A DNA stretch of 43,817 nt from Vibrio maritimus. Lineage in GTDB: Bacteria; Pseudomonadota; Gammaproteobacteria; Enterobacterales; Vibrionaceae. Every line of letters starts with the position of its first letter. Position 1 is the first letter of the stretch. Below the pieces are notes generated by a model, which saw nothing but the letters and a program-made list of their open reading frames with translations, had not been told where the DNA came from and made no database searches. Position numbers and translations under genes: made by a program. The stretch covers positions 1-43,817 of the forward strand of contig JYJJ01000066.1 in the NCBI GenBank assembly GCA_003263775.1, written 5' to 3'. Positions 16,824 to 25,669 of the stretch are shown in pieces.

Positions 16824-18939
16824 TGAGTGAACAAAAAGCCTTTCATCTTTCAGTAGATGAGCAGAACATCGCATGGCTTGGTATTGATGTACCGGGCGAA
16901 AAAATGAATACGCTTCAAGCAGCGTTTGCCGAAGAGATGGCGCAGCTGTTTGAAGAACTAGAGCAGAAAAAATCTGAGCTTAAAGGACTGATTGTCCACT
17001 CGCTTAAACCGGATAACTTCATCGCTGGTGCTGATGTGAGAATGCTCGATGCTTGCACCTCGGCTGAAGAAGCTCAGTCTCTAGCGGCTAAAGGGCAAGA
17101 GATGTTCCAGCAGCTTTCAGACTTGCCCTTCCCAGTTGTCTCGGCTATCCACGGCCCTTGTTTAGGTGGTGGCCTTGAACTCGCGCTGGCGTGTGATTAT
17201 CGAGTTTGTAGTGATGCAGGCATCACTAAACTTGGCTTACCAGAAGTGCAGCTTGGGTTATTACCAGGCTCTGGTGGTACTCAGCGATTGCCACGATTGA
17301 TTGGTTTGCTGCCATCATTGGATCTCATCCTAACGGGTAAGCAGCTTCGCGCCAAAAAAGCCAAAAAGCTTGGCGTGGTTGATGCAAGTGTACCAAAGAC
17401 CATTCTGCTTGATGTCGCTAAACAGTTTTTAGACAAAGGCAAAAAACGCAAAGCCAAGAAACTGAGCAAGAAAGAAGTGCTAATGTCTGGCACTGGCCTT
17501 GGCCGCAAAGTGATTTTTGATCAGGCAGCGAAAAAGACCAATGAAAAAACGCGCGGCAATTATCCAGCAGCGGACGCTATTTTGGATGTGATTCGTTACG
17601 GTCTAGAAAAAGGCATGAAGAAGGGGTTAGAAAACGAAGCGAAGCGTTTCGGAGAGCTCGTGATGACGTCTGAGTCAAAAGCGCTACGCTCTATCTTCTT
17701 CGCAACTACTGAAATGAAGAAAGAGTTTGGTAGCGATGCTGAGCCAAACACGGTGAATAACGCTGTTGTTCTTGGCGGTGGTCTAATGGGGCGGGTATTA
17801 CTCATGTCACCGTTAGCAAAGCGAAAGTGCCAGTACGAATCAAAGATGTCTCTAATGATGGCATCGTTAATGCGCTAGGTTACAACTACAAACTTCTAGA
17901 GAAAAAGCGCAAGCGTCGCATCATCTCTAAAGCCGACTTGCAAGCGCAAATGCTGCAAATGGCGGGCGGCACTGACTTTACCGGATTCGATAAAGCCGAC
18001 GTGGTGGTTGAAGCCGTGTTTGAAGACTTAGGTCTAAAGCAGCAAATGGTGAGTGATGTGGAAACCCATGCGAAGCCGACCACAATTTTCGCAACCAACA
18101 CATCTTCGATTCCAATTGCGCAGATTGCAGAAAAAGCGGAGCGCCCAGAAAACGTGGTCGGTCTGCACTACTTCAGCCCAGCAGATAAAATGCCGCTTGT
18201 GGAAGTCATTCCCCATGAAACGACGTCTGAAGAGACCATCGCTACTATGGTTCAGTTTGCAAGAAAGCAAGGTAAGACACCGATTGTGGTGAAAGACCAA
18301 GCCGGTTTCTATGTAAACCGCATACTTGCGCCATATATGAATGAGTCGGCGAATGTGCTTCTTGCCAACGAACCTATTGAGTCATTGGATAGAGCGTTGT
18401 TGGACTTCGGCTTTCCAGTAGGACCGATCACCCTGCTTGATGAAGTTGGCGTGGACATTGGCGCTAAGATCATGCCGATTTTGGTCAATGAACTTGGTGA
18501 ACGATTCCAAGGCCCTGATGTATTCGACAAACTCCTGAACGATGGTCGTAAAGGTCGTAAGTCCGGCAAAGGTTTCTATACCTATAAAGGTAAGAAGAAG
18601 ACCGTTGATAGCTCAGTGTATAGCGTGTTAGGTCTTAAGCCTGAAGCGACCATGTCAGAAAAAGACATCGCGATCCGCTGTGTGTTACCAATGCTTAATG
18701 AGGCTGTACGCTGTCTGGACGAAGGTATTATTCGCAGTCCACGTGATGGTGATATCGGTGCCATCTTTGGTATCGGCTTCCCTCCATTCTTGGGTGGTCC
18801 ATTCCGCTATATGGACTCACTAGGCATCAAGAAGGTGGTGGAACTGATGAATGAACACGCTCAAAAATACGGGGACCGTTTTGCTCCGTGTGATGGACTC
18901 GTTACTCGAGCGGGTCTTGAAGAGAGCTTTTATAAGTAA
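16823..18939 (+). CDS. fadJ: Multifunctional fatty acid oxidation protein FadJ, one frameshift in this sequence
   Basis: Corrected length is about 705 residues. The N-terminal enoyl-CoA hydratase domain carries FIAGADVRML and HGPCLGGGLELALACDYR. A 3-hydroxyacyl-CoA dehydrogenase domain follows, with the NAD-binding VLGGGLMGAG and the ATNTSSIPIAQIA and HYFSPADKMPLVEVI segments. FadJ hydrates enoyl-CoA and oxidises the hydroxyacyl-CoA, in complex with FadI. The frame breaks in the NAD-binding glycine loop at the G run 17788-17791; five Gs restore GLMGAGIAHVTVSKAKVPVRIKD. Loss of such a core residue run by one base in a homopolymer points to sequencing error. Confidence 0.92.
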
Positions 18940-18980
18940 TTTAGAGCACTCATTTAGAAAACTTAGGGTCTAGAAATATT

Positions 18981-19008
18981 CACCCCTCGTAAGAGGGGGT
19001 GTTTTTTT
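18981..19008 (+). terminator. Intrinsic terminator after fadJ
   Basis: CACCCCTC-GTAA-GAGGGGGTG followed by seven Ts. It overlaps the stop codon of the convergent peptidase gene. Confidence 0.92.
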
Positions 19009-21790
19009 ATCCTAAATCGGTGTCTTTTGGTCTGAGTTGAAACTCTTCTATTGAGCCAATCTCTAGCCCCAAATCAAGCTTGTCTGCGTCAACATGAGCC
19101 TTACCTTGGCTATGCATTATAAGACGATTCGCTGTGCGCGGTTTTAGCTCGTTAACGACGAAGCGAATCATATCGGCGCGCGTTAATGACTTAAGCTCCT
19201 CAAGAACCTTCTCACGCTGACTAAAGCTAGTGTCTTTATTGCCTATGGCAATCCACAAGCGCTGAGCGCGACCGCGTAAGGTGGTATCTGGAGTCGCAAT
19301 CTGATTCCAAAGTCCTTTCTTGCTGCTGTGCCATTGGTAGTCGTTGAGTTCAAGCAGCACCATGTAGACTGCATTCAAAAACTCATCGATAGAGCGAATA
19401 AGATCGCTCGGCGCTGCATTTGGGGATTGGACATAAAGCACTATCCCAGGATGGCGATTGAGAGGCATATTGCCTGTGCCAACCATATAACCAAGCTGTT
19501 GTTTCGTTCGGATCTCATGGAAGAAAGTCGCCGACATCAAATGATTGGCCAGTGAGTACAGGGCGATGCTGCGCGGGTTGATGTCCTCGCATTGGTAATA
19601 GACCACAATCGCAGAGTCATCTTGATCGCAAAACACTTCTTTTTGGAAACTGCCGTTGCGTCCAAGCATGACCAAAGGTCGCAAACTCTCTTCGTACTTT
19701 TGATTGTGGATACGAAGCGCATCTTTGAGCGTGGTAGCGATGTCGTGTGCACCTTGCTTATGCCAATCACCATACACGAACATATCGATGTGCAGCTCAG
19801 ATAATATCGCTTGTACAAAACTCGGCAGTTCGTCGACCGTGATGGTTTCTAGCGCGTCTAGCAGCACAGAGTTTGGCGGATTGTTGGGCTGTAAAATACC
19901 CGTCATGGCATTGAATAACTGAGAAATCGGGCGATCTTTCGCTGAGTTACGCCAACCTCTCATCAGCTGCGCTTTTATGCTCTCAAAGCGCGCGGGGTTA
20001 AACTCTCGCGACGCAAAGCGCTTGAGTATCATCTCCAAAAGCTGAGGCTGCTTTTTACTAAAGCCAGAAATTGACAAGGTGACACCACCTTGGTGAGCGT
20101 ACATATCGTAGCTCAGACCGGCCACTTCCGCCGGGTAAGTTTCTTCAGAGAGCGAGTCTAGGAACATCTCTACACAAAGGCGTGTTTTGACGATATTACG
20201 GGCGGAGGCGACGGAGTGGGGGCTATCGATAGCGATAAACACCACGCCTTTCGGTACCTTAAATTGACTGTCTTGAAGGTGCCACAAGCGAAAACCGTCT
20301 AAATCCTCAATAAGCTGAGGGTGAGCCTCTTCGCTCTCAAGGGGATAGGTCGATAAATCGTAGTTAATGAACGGGTTTTTCTCAGGCAAGCAGAAGGGGT
20401 GCTCCCCATCTTTTAGAGGCTGATTGAAAAACGCCAGTTCTTCTTCGGTGAATGTCGTGACCGAGTAAGGCGTAAAGTACCATTTTGCTTGCTTGTCGTA
20501 GTGTTGTTCTTTGGCAACCAGTGTCGCTTTGAGGTTTCGTGTCGTTAAGAACTGAGCGTACTCAAGCAGCATGGCTTCGTCATAGCCTGCCATTTTGTAG
20601 TCGCCGTAAATGACATCTTCAGGCGGGTAGTGTTGCATGTTCATGACCAGATGACTGACCATGTCCATTTGTCTTGCAGGCTCTTGAAACTGGAATGCAG
20701 ATTCCATGACGGCACGCTTTTCCAAGTAGCGCCATTCCTGCATGCCTTGAGCTTTAATGAGCTCTAGATACTGGAACACTGCTTGAATCATCTCGTTGAC
20801 GTGTTCCAGCCCGGTTGGTGTCAGTGTCATACTGACACTAAACTCGCGGTAGTTACTACCAGACGCGCCACCACCGGCAGACAGAGACGTGATCCAGCCA
20901 AGCTCTTTAAGATGCAGCATTAAGCTGCCTTTGCCTTCATAGCCCAATAAATTGGCAAAATAAGACAAAGGTTTTTGGTGGTAATGTTGTTGAGTCGCTG
21001 GAAACGGAAACGCAAGGATTAACTTACGAAGCTCTTTGATAGGTTCTACGCGCACCATTACTTGAGTATTGTCTTCGGTGGCGAAAGGCACATCTATGGA
21101 TTTGCTAATACGTTGGTTATTGACGATGTCGGCAAACTTATCTGTTGCCCACTGCTCTAATTCATCCAGTTCGTGAGGGCCGATCATGGCAAGCGTCATG
21201 ATGTCAGCAGAATATTGCTGCTGGTGGAAACGAAGGATCTCACCGCGAATGCTCTCACCGTTACGATCGCTGAGCGTTTCGATATTGCCGACAGAAAACT
21301 TGGCGAAAGGGTGCGCCTGGTTAACGGTTTCTTTTTGTACCTGGTATAACCTGCGTCCGTCTTCATTAAGCTTCAGCTTGTATTCGGAATCAACCGCCTG
21401 ACGTTCTTTATCTAGCGCTTCTTCATTGAAAAGTGGGGCAGTGAAAAATTGACTGAAGCGATCGAGGCCTTTCTCGAACGCATTTGGATAGACGTCAAAG
21501 AAGTAACAAGTATGCTCGGTGCCAGTCCAGGCATTGTTGCTGCCACCGTGTTGACTGATAAAGGACTGAAACTCACCGACTTTAGGGTATTTTTCCGTAC
21601 CCAAGAACAGCATATGTTCGAGATAGTGAGCAAGGCCTTCACGGTCGTTTGGATCGTCAAAATGGCCGACGTTCACCGCAAGCGCAGCGGCGGACTTTTG
21701 GGCGTGCTCGTCTTTGACGAGTAGGACGCGTAACTCATTACTTAGAGTGAGGTAGCGATATGAGCGATTATCATTTGGACTTATATGCAC
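19007..21790 (-). CDS. Insulinase-family (M16) zinc metallopeptidase
   Basis: 927 residues, the size of the pitrilysin/insulin-degrading enzyme group. The inverted zinc motif HYLEH (His55, Glu58, His59) and the third ligand Glu136 (DKERQAVDSEYKL) are in the first of four M16 modules; the later modules lack the motif, as expected. There is no signal peptide, unlike E. coli pitrilysin (PtrA), so a cytoplasmic location is likely. The start is a GTG at 21790 with GGAG seven bases upstream, giving MHISPND, a typical beginning for this family. It probably degrades short peptides. Convergent with fadIJ. Confidence 0.9.
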   Translation of the reverse strand: MHISPNDNRSYRYLTLSNELRVLLVKDEHAQKSAAALAVNVGHFDDPNDREGLAHYLEHMLFLGTEKYPKVGEFQSFISQHGGSNNAWTGTEHTCYFFDVYPNAFEKGLDRFSQFFTAPLFNEEALDKERQAVDSEYKLKLNEDGRRLYQVQKETVNQAHPFAKFSVGNIETLSDRNGESIRGEILRFHQQQYSADIMTLAMIGPHELDELEQWATDKFADIVNNQRISKSIDVPFATEDNTQVMVRVEPIKELRKLILAFPFPATQQHYHQKPLSYFANLLGYEGKGSLMLHLKELGWITSLSAGGGASGSNYREFSVSMTLTPTGLEHVNEMIQAVFQYLELIKAQGMQEWRYLEKRAVMESAFQFQEPARQMDMVSHLVMNMQHYPPEDVIYGDYKMAGYDEAMLLEYAQFLTTRNLKATLVAKEQHYDKQAKWYFTPYSVTTFTEEELAFFNQPLKDGEHPFCLPEKNPFINYDLSTYPLESEEAHPQLIEDLDGFRLWHLQDSQFKVPKGVVFIAIDSPHSVASARNIVKTRLCVEMFLDSLSEETYPAEVAGLSYDMYAHQGGVTLSISGFSKKQPQLLEMILKRFASREFNPARFESIKAQLMRGWRNSAKDRPISQLFNAMTGILQPNNPPNSVLLDALETITVDELPSFVQAILSELHIDMFVYGDWHKQGAHDIATTLKDALRIHNQKYEESLRPLVMLGRNGSFQKEVFCDQDDSAIVVYYQCEDINPRSIALYSLANHLMSATFFHEIRTKQQLGYMVGTGNMPLNRHPGIVLYVQSPNAAPSDLIRSIDEFLNAVYMVLLELNDYQWHSSKKGLWNQIATPDTTLRGRAQRLWIAIGNKDTSFSQREKVLEELKSLTRADMIRFVVNELKPRTANRLIMHSQGKAHVDADKLDLGLEIGSIEEFQLRPKDTDLG

Positions 21791-21927
21791 GTATCTTCTC
21801 CGGATTAAGCGGTGGCTTGGGACAGCTTAACCAAGCGTCTGGCGACAAAAGCGATGTCTCACAATTGGTACTAACAGGGATGACCAATAACTATTTACAA
21901 TCTTTCATGGAGACAGACAAAAACTAA
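21760..21927 (+). CDS. Possible 55-residue protein, divergently overlapping the peptidase start
   Basis: An ATG with an ideal Shine-Dalgarno sequence (GAGG seven bases upstream) opens 55 codons of ordinary-looking codon use (MSDYHLDLYARIFSGLSGGL...). It overlaps the first ten codons of the peptidase gene on the other strand by 31 bases, so peptidase promoter and small gene share the same DNA. No family is recognised and there is no membrane segment. A chance ORF cannot be excluded. The rest of the gap to 22125 shows no other clear element. Confidence 0.3.
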   Translation: MSDYHLDLYARIFSGLSGGLGQLNQASGDKSDVSQLVLTGMTNNYLQSFMETDKN

Positions 21928-22125
21928 CTTACAATCTTTTTTAAGTATCAACCTTTAAATTGTTAAGAAAGTCGAAGCCTTTAGCAAGTGAATTGATATA
22001 ATTAATTTTTTTAAATAAGTATATACCCTAGTTATCAGAATATGCAGGCAATTGCGATAGATAGCGCAGGGTCTAAGCGCTAGAGATGATTGCCTTGGGC
22101 AACCATTGAATAGGCGGGTGTTAAT

Positions 22126-22589
22126 ATGAAAGTGTTTATTATGCGTCATGGCGAAGCCGTCCATTACGCACCAACGGATGAGCAACGTGCCCTAACAGAG
22201 CATGGCAAAGAAAACTCGGTTATCGTTGCCAGAGCGTGCAAGCAGCAAGGGTATGAGCGTTTTGATAAGGTACTGGTGAGCCCTTATCTACGAGCGCAGC
22301 AGACGTGGGCTGCGATCAGCCAAGAGTTCAGCAGTGATGACGTCGTCACCTCTGATGACATTACGCCTTACGGACAGGCCGAGGATGTAGTGGAGTATGT
22401 CTCTGCGATTGCTGAGATTGAAAGCTAGAATCAATCTTACTCGTTTCTCACTTACCTTTGGTTGGCTACTTAACAGCAGAGTTTGTTGGCGATATTAGTG
22501 CGCCAATGTTCCCGACCTCTGGCCTGGTGTGCATCGAATACGATGTTCAGAGAAGACAGGGCGAAGTGCTTTGGCACATTCACCCTTAG
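22126..22589 (+). CDS. sixA: Phosphohistidine phosphatase SixA, one frameshift in this sequence
   Basis: The N-terminal histidine-phosphatase motif is MRHGEAV (His8) and the conserved SPYLRAQQT follows. The frame stops after AEIES; adding one T at 22426 restores the family continuation SLESILLVSHLPLVGYLTAEFVG and an end at LWHIHP, giving 154 residues. SixA removes phosphate from histidine phosphotransfer proteins, originally ArcB and later the nitrogen PTS protein NPr. The catalytic second histidine (SHLP) lies beyond the frameshift, so the enzyme would be dead if the frameshift were real. Convergent with smrB. Confidence 0.85.
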
Positions 22590-22616
22590 TAAAGAAGTAA
22601 AAAGCTAAAGAAAGGG

Positions 22617-23147
22617 TTACTTCTCAGGAATAGAGAGTAGAACCAACAGTGCGCCATCGCCGCCAAACTCAAGCGGCGCTTGGTGGAACGCCATCACATC
22701 TGGATGCTGAGCCAGCCAAAGTGGTGCTTTTTGCTTAAGAATGTGTTTGCCAATGCCATGCATGACACAAGCACAGTGCACATTTTCTCTTATACAGTGG
22801 GCGATCATCGCGCCCAACTCTCGCTTGGCTTCTTGCTGAGTCATCCCATGCATGTCTAAGAACACATCCGGTACATACACTCCGCGTCGCAAGCGTTTCA
22901 CTTCGTACGTGGATACATCATCACGCGCATAACGAGTCGGGCCATCATCGCTTAGATGCGGCTCAAATTCGTCAGAGAAATAAAACTCCGCGTCTTTAGC
23001 TTCGCGACTGGTTCTTTTCTGCTCTTTTTGTTTCTTATTTCTGTTTGGCTGCTGGACTATGGTATCCTGTTGCAACTTTTTTACGCCTTGTACTGCGTCC
23101 TTAAATAGGGCGAAATCGTCATCAGCGTTGGTGTCTTTTTTGCTCAT
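22617..23147 (-). CDS. smrB: Ribosome rescue endonuclease SmrB
   Basis: 176 residues. A disordered basic N-terminal part is followed by the Smr domain with DMHGMTQQEAKREL and the catalytic-region ACVMHGIGKHILKQKAPLWLAQHPDVMAFHQAP, then a GGDGALLVLL ending. SmrB cleaves mRNA between collided ribosomes and so triggers rescue. I chose the ATG at 23147 (MSKKDTNADDDF), the family start; an ATG eight codons upstream exists but adds a non-family extension. Neither has a strong ribosome site. Divergent from prmB, with a short shared promoter region of 62 bases. Confidence 0.9.
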   Translation of the reverse strand: MSKKDTNADDDFALFKDAVQGVKKLQQDTIVQQPNRNKKQKEQKRTSREAKDAEFYFSDEFEPHLSDDGPTRYARDDVSTYEVKRLRRGVYVPDVFLDMHGMTQQEAKRELGAMIAHCIRENVHCACVMHGIGKHILKQKAPLWLAQHPDVMAFHQAPLEFGGDGALLVLLSIPEK

Positions 23148-23209
23148 AGACTGGGACAACTCAATAAACATCTAAATTGACAGTATTGTAGCGCTTTTTG
23201 GAGGCAATT

Positions 23210-24142
23210 TTGGATAAGATTTTTGTGGAAGAAGCCGTTTCTGAGCTTCACACACTTCAAGACTTGATTCGTTGGACCGTAAGTCGATTCAATGCAGCAG
23301 GTTTATTTTACGGCCACGGCACCGACAATGCTTGGGATGAAGCGGTTCAGCTGATCCTGCCAACGCTGTACTTACCGATTGATGTGCCACCACATGTCCT
23401 AAATTCGCGCCTAACCAGTAGCGAGCGTCTGCGTGTTGTTGAGCGCGTTATCAAGCGTATTAACGACCGCACACCAACCGCTTACTTAACCAACAAAGCA
23501 TGGTTCTGTGGCCTAGAGTTCTTTGTTGATGAACGTGTATTGGTGCCACGTTCGCCAATCGGTGAGCTGATTGAAGCTCAGTTCCAGCCTTGGCTTGCAG
23601 AAGAGCCAGTGCGTATTATGGACCTATGTACTGGTAGTGGCTGTATTGCGATTGCCTGCGCGCACGCATTCCCTGATGCTGAAGTGGATGCTATTGATAT
23701 TTCAACAGACGCATTGGAAGTCGCTGAGCAGAACGTTCAAGACCACGGTCTAGAGCAGCAAGTGTTCCCGATTCGCTCGGATCTATTCCGTGATCTGCCA
23801 AAAGAAAAATACAACCTGATCGTCTCTAACCCACCTTATGTGGACGAAGAAGACATGAACTCACTACCAGAAGAGTTCACTCATGAGCCAGAGCTTGGCC
23901 TAGCGGCAGGTACTGACGGTCTGAAATTGGTGCGTCGCATTCTTTCAAATGCGCCGGATTACTTAACTGACAACGGTATCCTTATTTGTGAAGTGGGCAA
24001 CTCAATGGTTCATATGATGGAGCAATACCCACATATTCCATTTACATGGATCGAGTTTGAAAACGGCGGTCACGGTGTGTTCATGCTAACGCGTGATCAG
24101 ATTGTTGAACATGCAGAAGAGTTCTCGATCTACAAAGACTAA
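23210..24142 (+). CDS. prmB: 50S ribosomal protein L3 glutamine methyltransferase PrmB
   Basis: 310 residues, identical in length to E. coli PrmB. SAM-binding motif I is DLCTGSGC (138-145) and the glutamine-binding NPPY is at 207-210. It methylates a glutamine of ribosomal protein L3, needed for efficient 50S assembly. The start is an unusual TTG at 23210, chosen because a perfect GGAGG lies five bases upstream and the resulting MDKIFVEEAV matches the family; the in-frame TTG at 23198 lies across the ribosome site. prmB followed by aroC is a conserved order in gammaproteobacteria. Confidence 0.93.
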   Translation: MDKIFVEEAVSELHTLQDLIRWTVSRFNAAGLFYGHGTDNAWDEAVQLILPTLYLPIDVPPHVLNSRLTSSERLRVVERVIKRINDRTPTAYLTNKAWFCGLEFFVDERVLVPRSPIGELIEAQFQPWLAEEPVRIMDLCTGSGCIAIACAHAFPDAEVDAIDISTDALEVAEQNVQDHGLEQQVFPIRSDLFRDLPKEKYNLIVSNPPYVDEEDMNSLPEEFTHEPELGLAAGTDGLKLVRRILSNAPDYLTDNGILICEVGNSMVHMMEQYPHIPFTWIEFENGGHGVFMLTRDQIVEHAEEFSIYKD

Positions 24143-24167
24143 TCGAGTACTGACTTTAAGATAAAGC

Positions 24168-24197
24168 AACGCTGCAATGAGAATTGCAGCGTTTTTT
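24168..24197 (+). terminator. Intrinsic terminator after prmB
   Basis: AACGCTGCAAT-GAGA-ATTGCAGCGTT, an 11-bp perfect stem with a GNRA loop, followed by a T-run. It implies aroC has its own promoter within 24198-24300, or depends on read-through. Confidence 0.93.
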
Positions 24198-24308
24198 CGT
24201 TTGGGGGTTTACAACGTCAGCCTTTGTCGTCACTATGAATTCACGAAGAATAGACAGGCAAAGGACAAGCTGCGGGCATTGCGCTTGTTCGGACAGACAG
24301 AGGAAGTA

Positions 24309-25394
24309 ATGGCAGGAAATAGCATCGGACAACATTTTCGTGTAACCACATTTGGTGAGAGCCACGGCATTGCACTTGGTTGTGTGGTGGACGGTTGCCC
24401 TCCTGGATTGGAAATCACGGAAGCCGATCTGCAAGTTGACTTAGATCGTCGTCGTCCAGGGACATCAAAATACACCACTCAACGACGCGAACCTGATGAG
24501 GTGAAAATCCTTTCAGGTGTGTTTGAAGGTAAAACTACCGGCACGTCGATTGGCCTATTGATCGAAAACACCGATCAACGCTCAAAAGATTACTCAGAAA
24601 TCAAAGACAAGTTTCGACCAGGACACGCGGATTACACCTACCACCAAAAGTACGGTATCCGTGATTACCGTGGTGGCGGCCGTTCGTCAGCTCGTGAAAC
24701 GGCGATGCGCGTTGCGGCGGGTTCAATCGCCAAGAAATACCTTAAGCAAGAGTTTGGTGTTGAAATTCGTGCTTACCTATCACAAATGGGCGATGTGTCT
24801 ATTGATAAGGTAGATTGGAACGAAATCGAAAATAACCCGTTTTTCTGTCCAGATGTCGACAAAGTAGACGCTTTTGACCAGCTAATCCGTGATCTTAAAA
24901 AGCAAGGTGACTCAATTGGTGCCAAACTACAAGTGGTTGCGACCAACGTACCTGTGGGTCTAGGCGAGCCGATTTTTGACCGTCTTGATGCGGATATCGC
25001 CCATGCTCTTATGAGCATCAACGCTGTGAAAGGTGTCGAGATTGGTGACGGCTTTGATGTAGTGAATCAAAAAGGTAGTGAACACCGCGACCCACTGACC
25101 CCGGAAGGCTTTAGCAGTAACCATGCTGGTGGCATCCTAGGTGGTATCTCTACGGGTCAAGATATTGTTGCCAATATTGCACTAAAACCAACCTCAAGCA
25201 TTACAGTACCCGGTGAAACCATCACGAAAACCGGTGAGCCAACGCAATTGATCACCAAAGGTCGTCATGACCCATGTGTGGGCATTCGCGCTGTGCCAAT
25301 CGCTGAAGCTATGTTGGCGATTGTGTTGCTGGATCACCTGTTGCGTCATCGCGGTCAGAACCACGGTGTGCAAACAGAGACACCGGTTATCTAA
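24309..25394 (+). CDS. aroC: Chorismate synthase AroC
   Basis: 361 residues, the same as E. coli AroC. Signatures GESHGIALGCVVDGCPPGL, RPGHADYTYHQKYG, GGRSSARETAMRVAAG and the C-terminal GRHDPCVGIRAVPIAEAM are all present. It converts EPSP to chorismate, the last common step of aromatic biosynthesis, using reduced FMN. The ATG at 24309 follows AGGAAG and matches the family start MAGNSIGQ. A terminator follows. Confidence 0.97.
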   Translation: MAGNSIGQHFRVTTFGESHGIALGCVVDGCPPGLEITEADLQVDLDRRRPGTSKYTTQRREPDEVKILSGVFEGKTTGTSIGLLIENTDQRSKDYSEIKDKFRPGHADYTYHQKYGIRDYRGGGRSSARETAMRVAAGSIAKKYLKQEFGVEIRAYLSQMGDVSIDKVDWNEIENNPFFCPDVDKVDAFDQLIRDLKKQGDSIGAKLQVVATNVPVGLGEPIFDRLDADIAHALMSINAVKGVEIGDGFDVVNQKGSEHRDPLTPEGFSSNHAGGILGGISTGQDIVANIALKPTSSITVPGETITKTGEPTQLITKGRHDPCVGIRAVPIAEAMLAIVLLDHLLRHRGQNHGVQTETPVI

Positions 25395-25415
25395 CATAAT
25401 CGTGAGTTTTTATTG

Positions 25416-25448
25416 AGCCTCTTGGGTAACACCAAGAGGCTTTTTTTT
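25416..25448 (+). terminator. Intrinsic terminator after aroC
   Basis: AGCCTCTTGG-GTAACA-CCAAGAGGCT followed by a run of Ts. Confidence 0.93.
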
Positions 25449-25474
25449 GGTGTAAATCACGGATTGGATAATAA

Positions 25475-25669
25475 ATAACCTCAACTATGGAGGTTATGAA
25501 ATTAGTCACAATATTTGTGCGGGTATAGGTTCACACTAGGTACTCAGCCATCACGTGGGAGTGCATTGTTTGGACAGAAGGATCCGAAAAATGACTTGGA
25601 AGACGAGTAGGCGGGAAACCGCCGACTCAATGTAACAGTGCTTGTTTCCAATCATTTAAGGAGCGTCTT
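25475..25669 (+). promoter_or_regulatory. Structured leader of the EF-G-like gene, possible RNA regulator
   Basis: A hairpin ATAACCTC/GAGGTTAT (25475-25497) comes first. Near the gene, TTGGAA (25596-25601) pairs with TTCCAA (25646-25651), enclosing a stem GAGT-A-GGCGG-GAAA-CCGCC-G-ACTC (25605-25628). The ribosome site AAGGAG (25658-25663) lies just outside this fold. The shape suggests a cis-acting RNA, but it matches no riboswitch class I know. Confidence 0.45.

Noticed and set aside
16823..18939. FadJ split into separate hydratase and dehydrogenase genes
   Set aside because: The break falls inside the NAD-binding glycine loop, not between domains, and the second half lacks a start with a ribosome site.
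25501..25600. c-di-GMP (GEMM) or glycine riboswitch before the EF-G-like gene
   Set aside because: The conserved GEMM and glycine aptamer cores are not present; only unclassified hairpins are seen.
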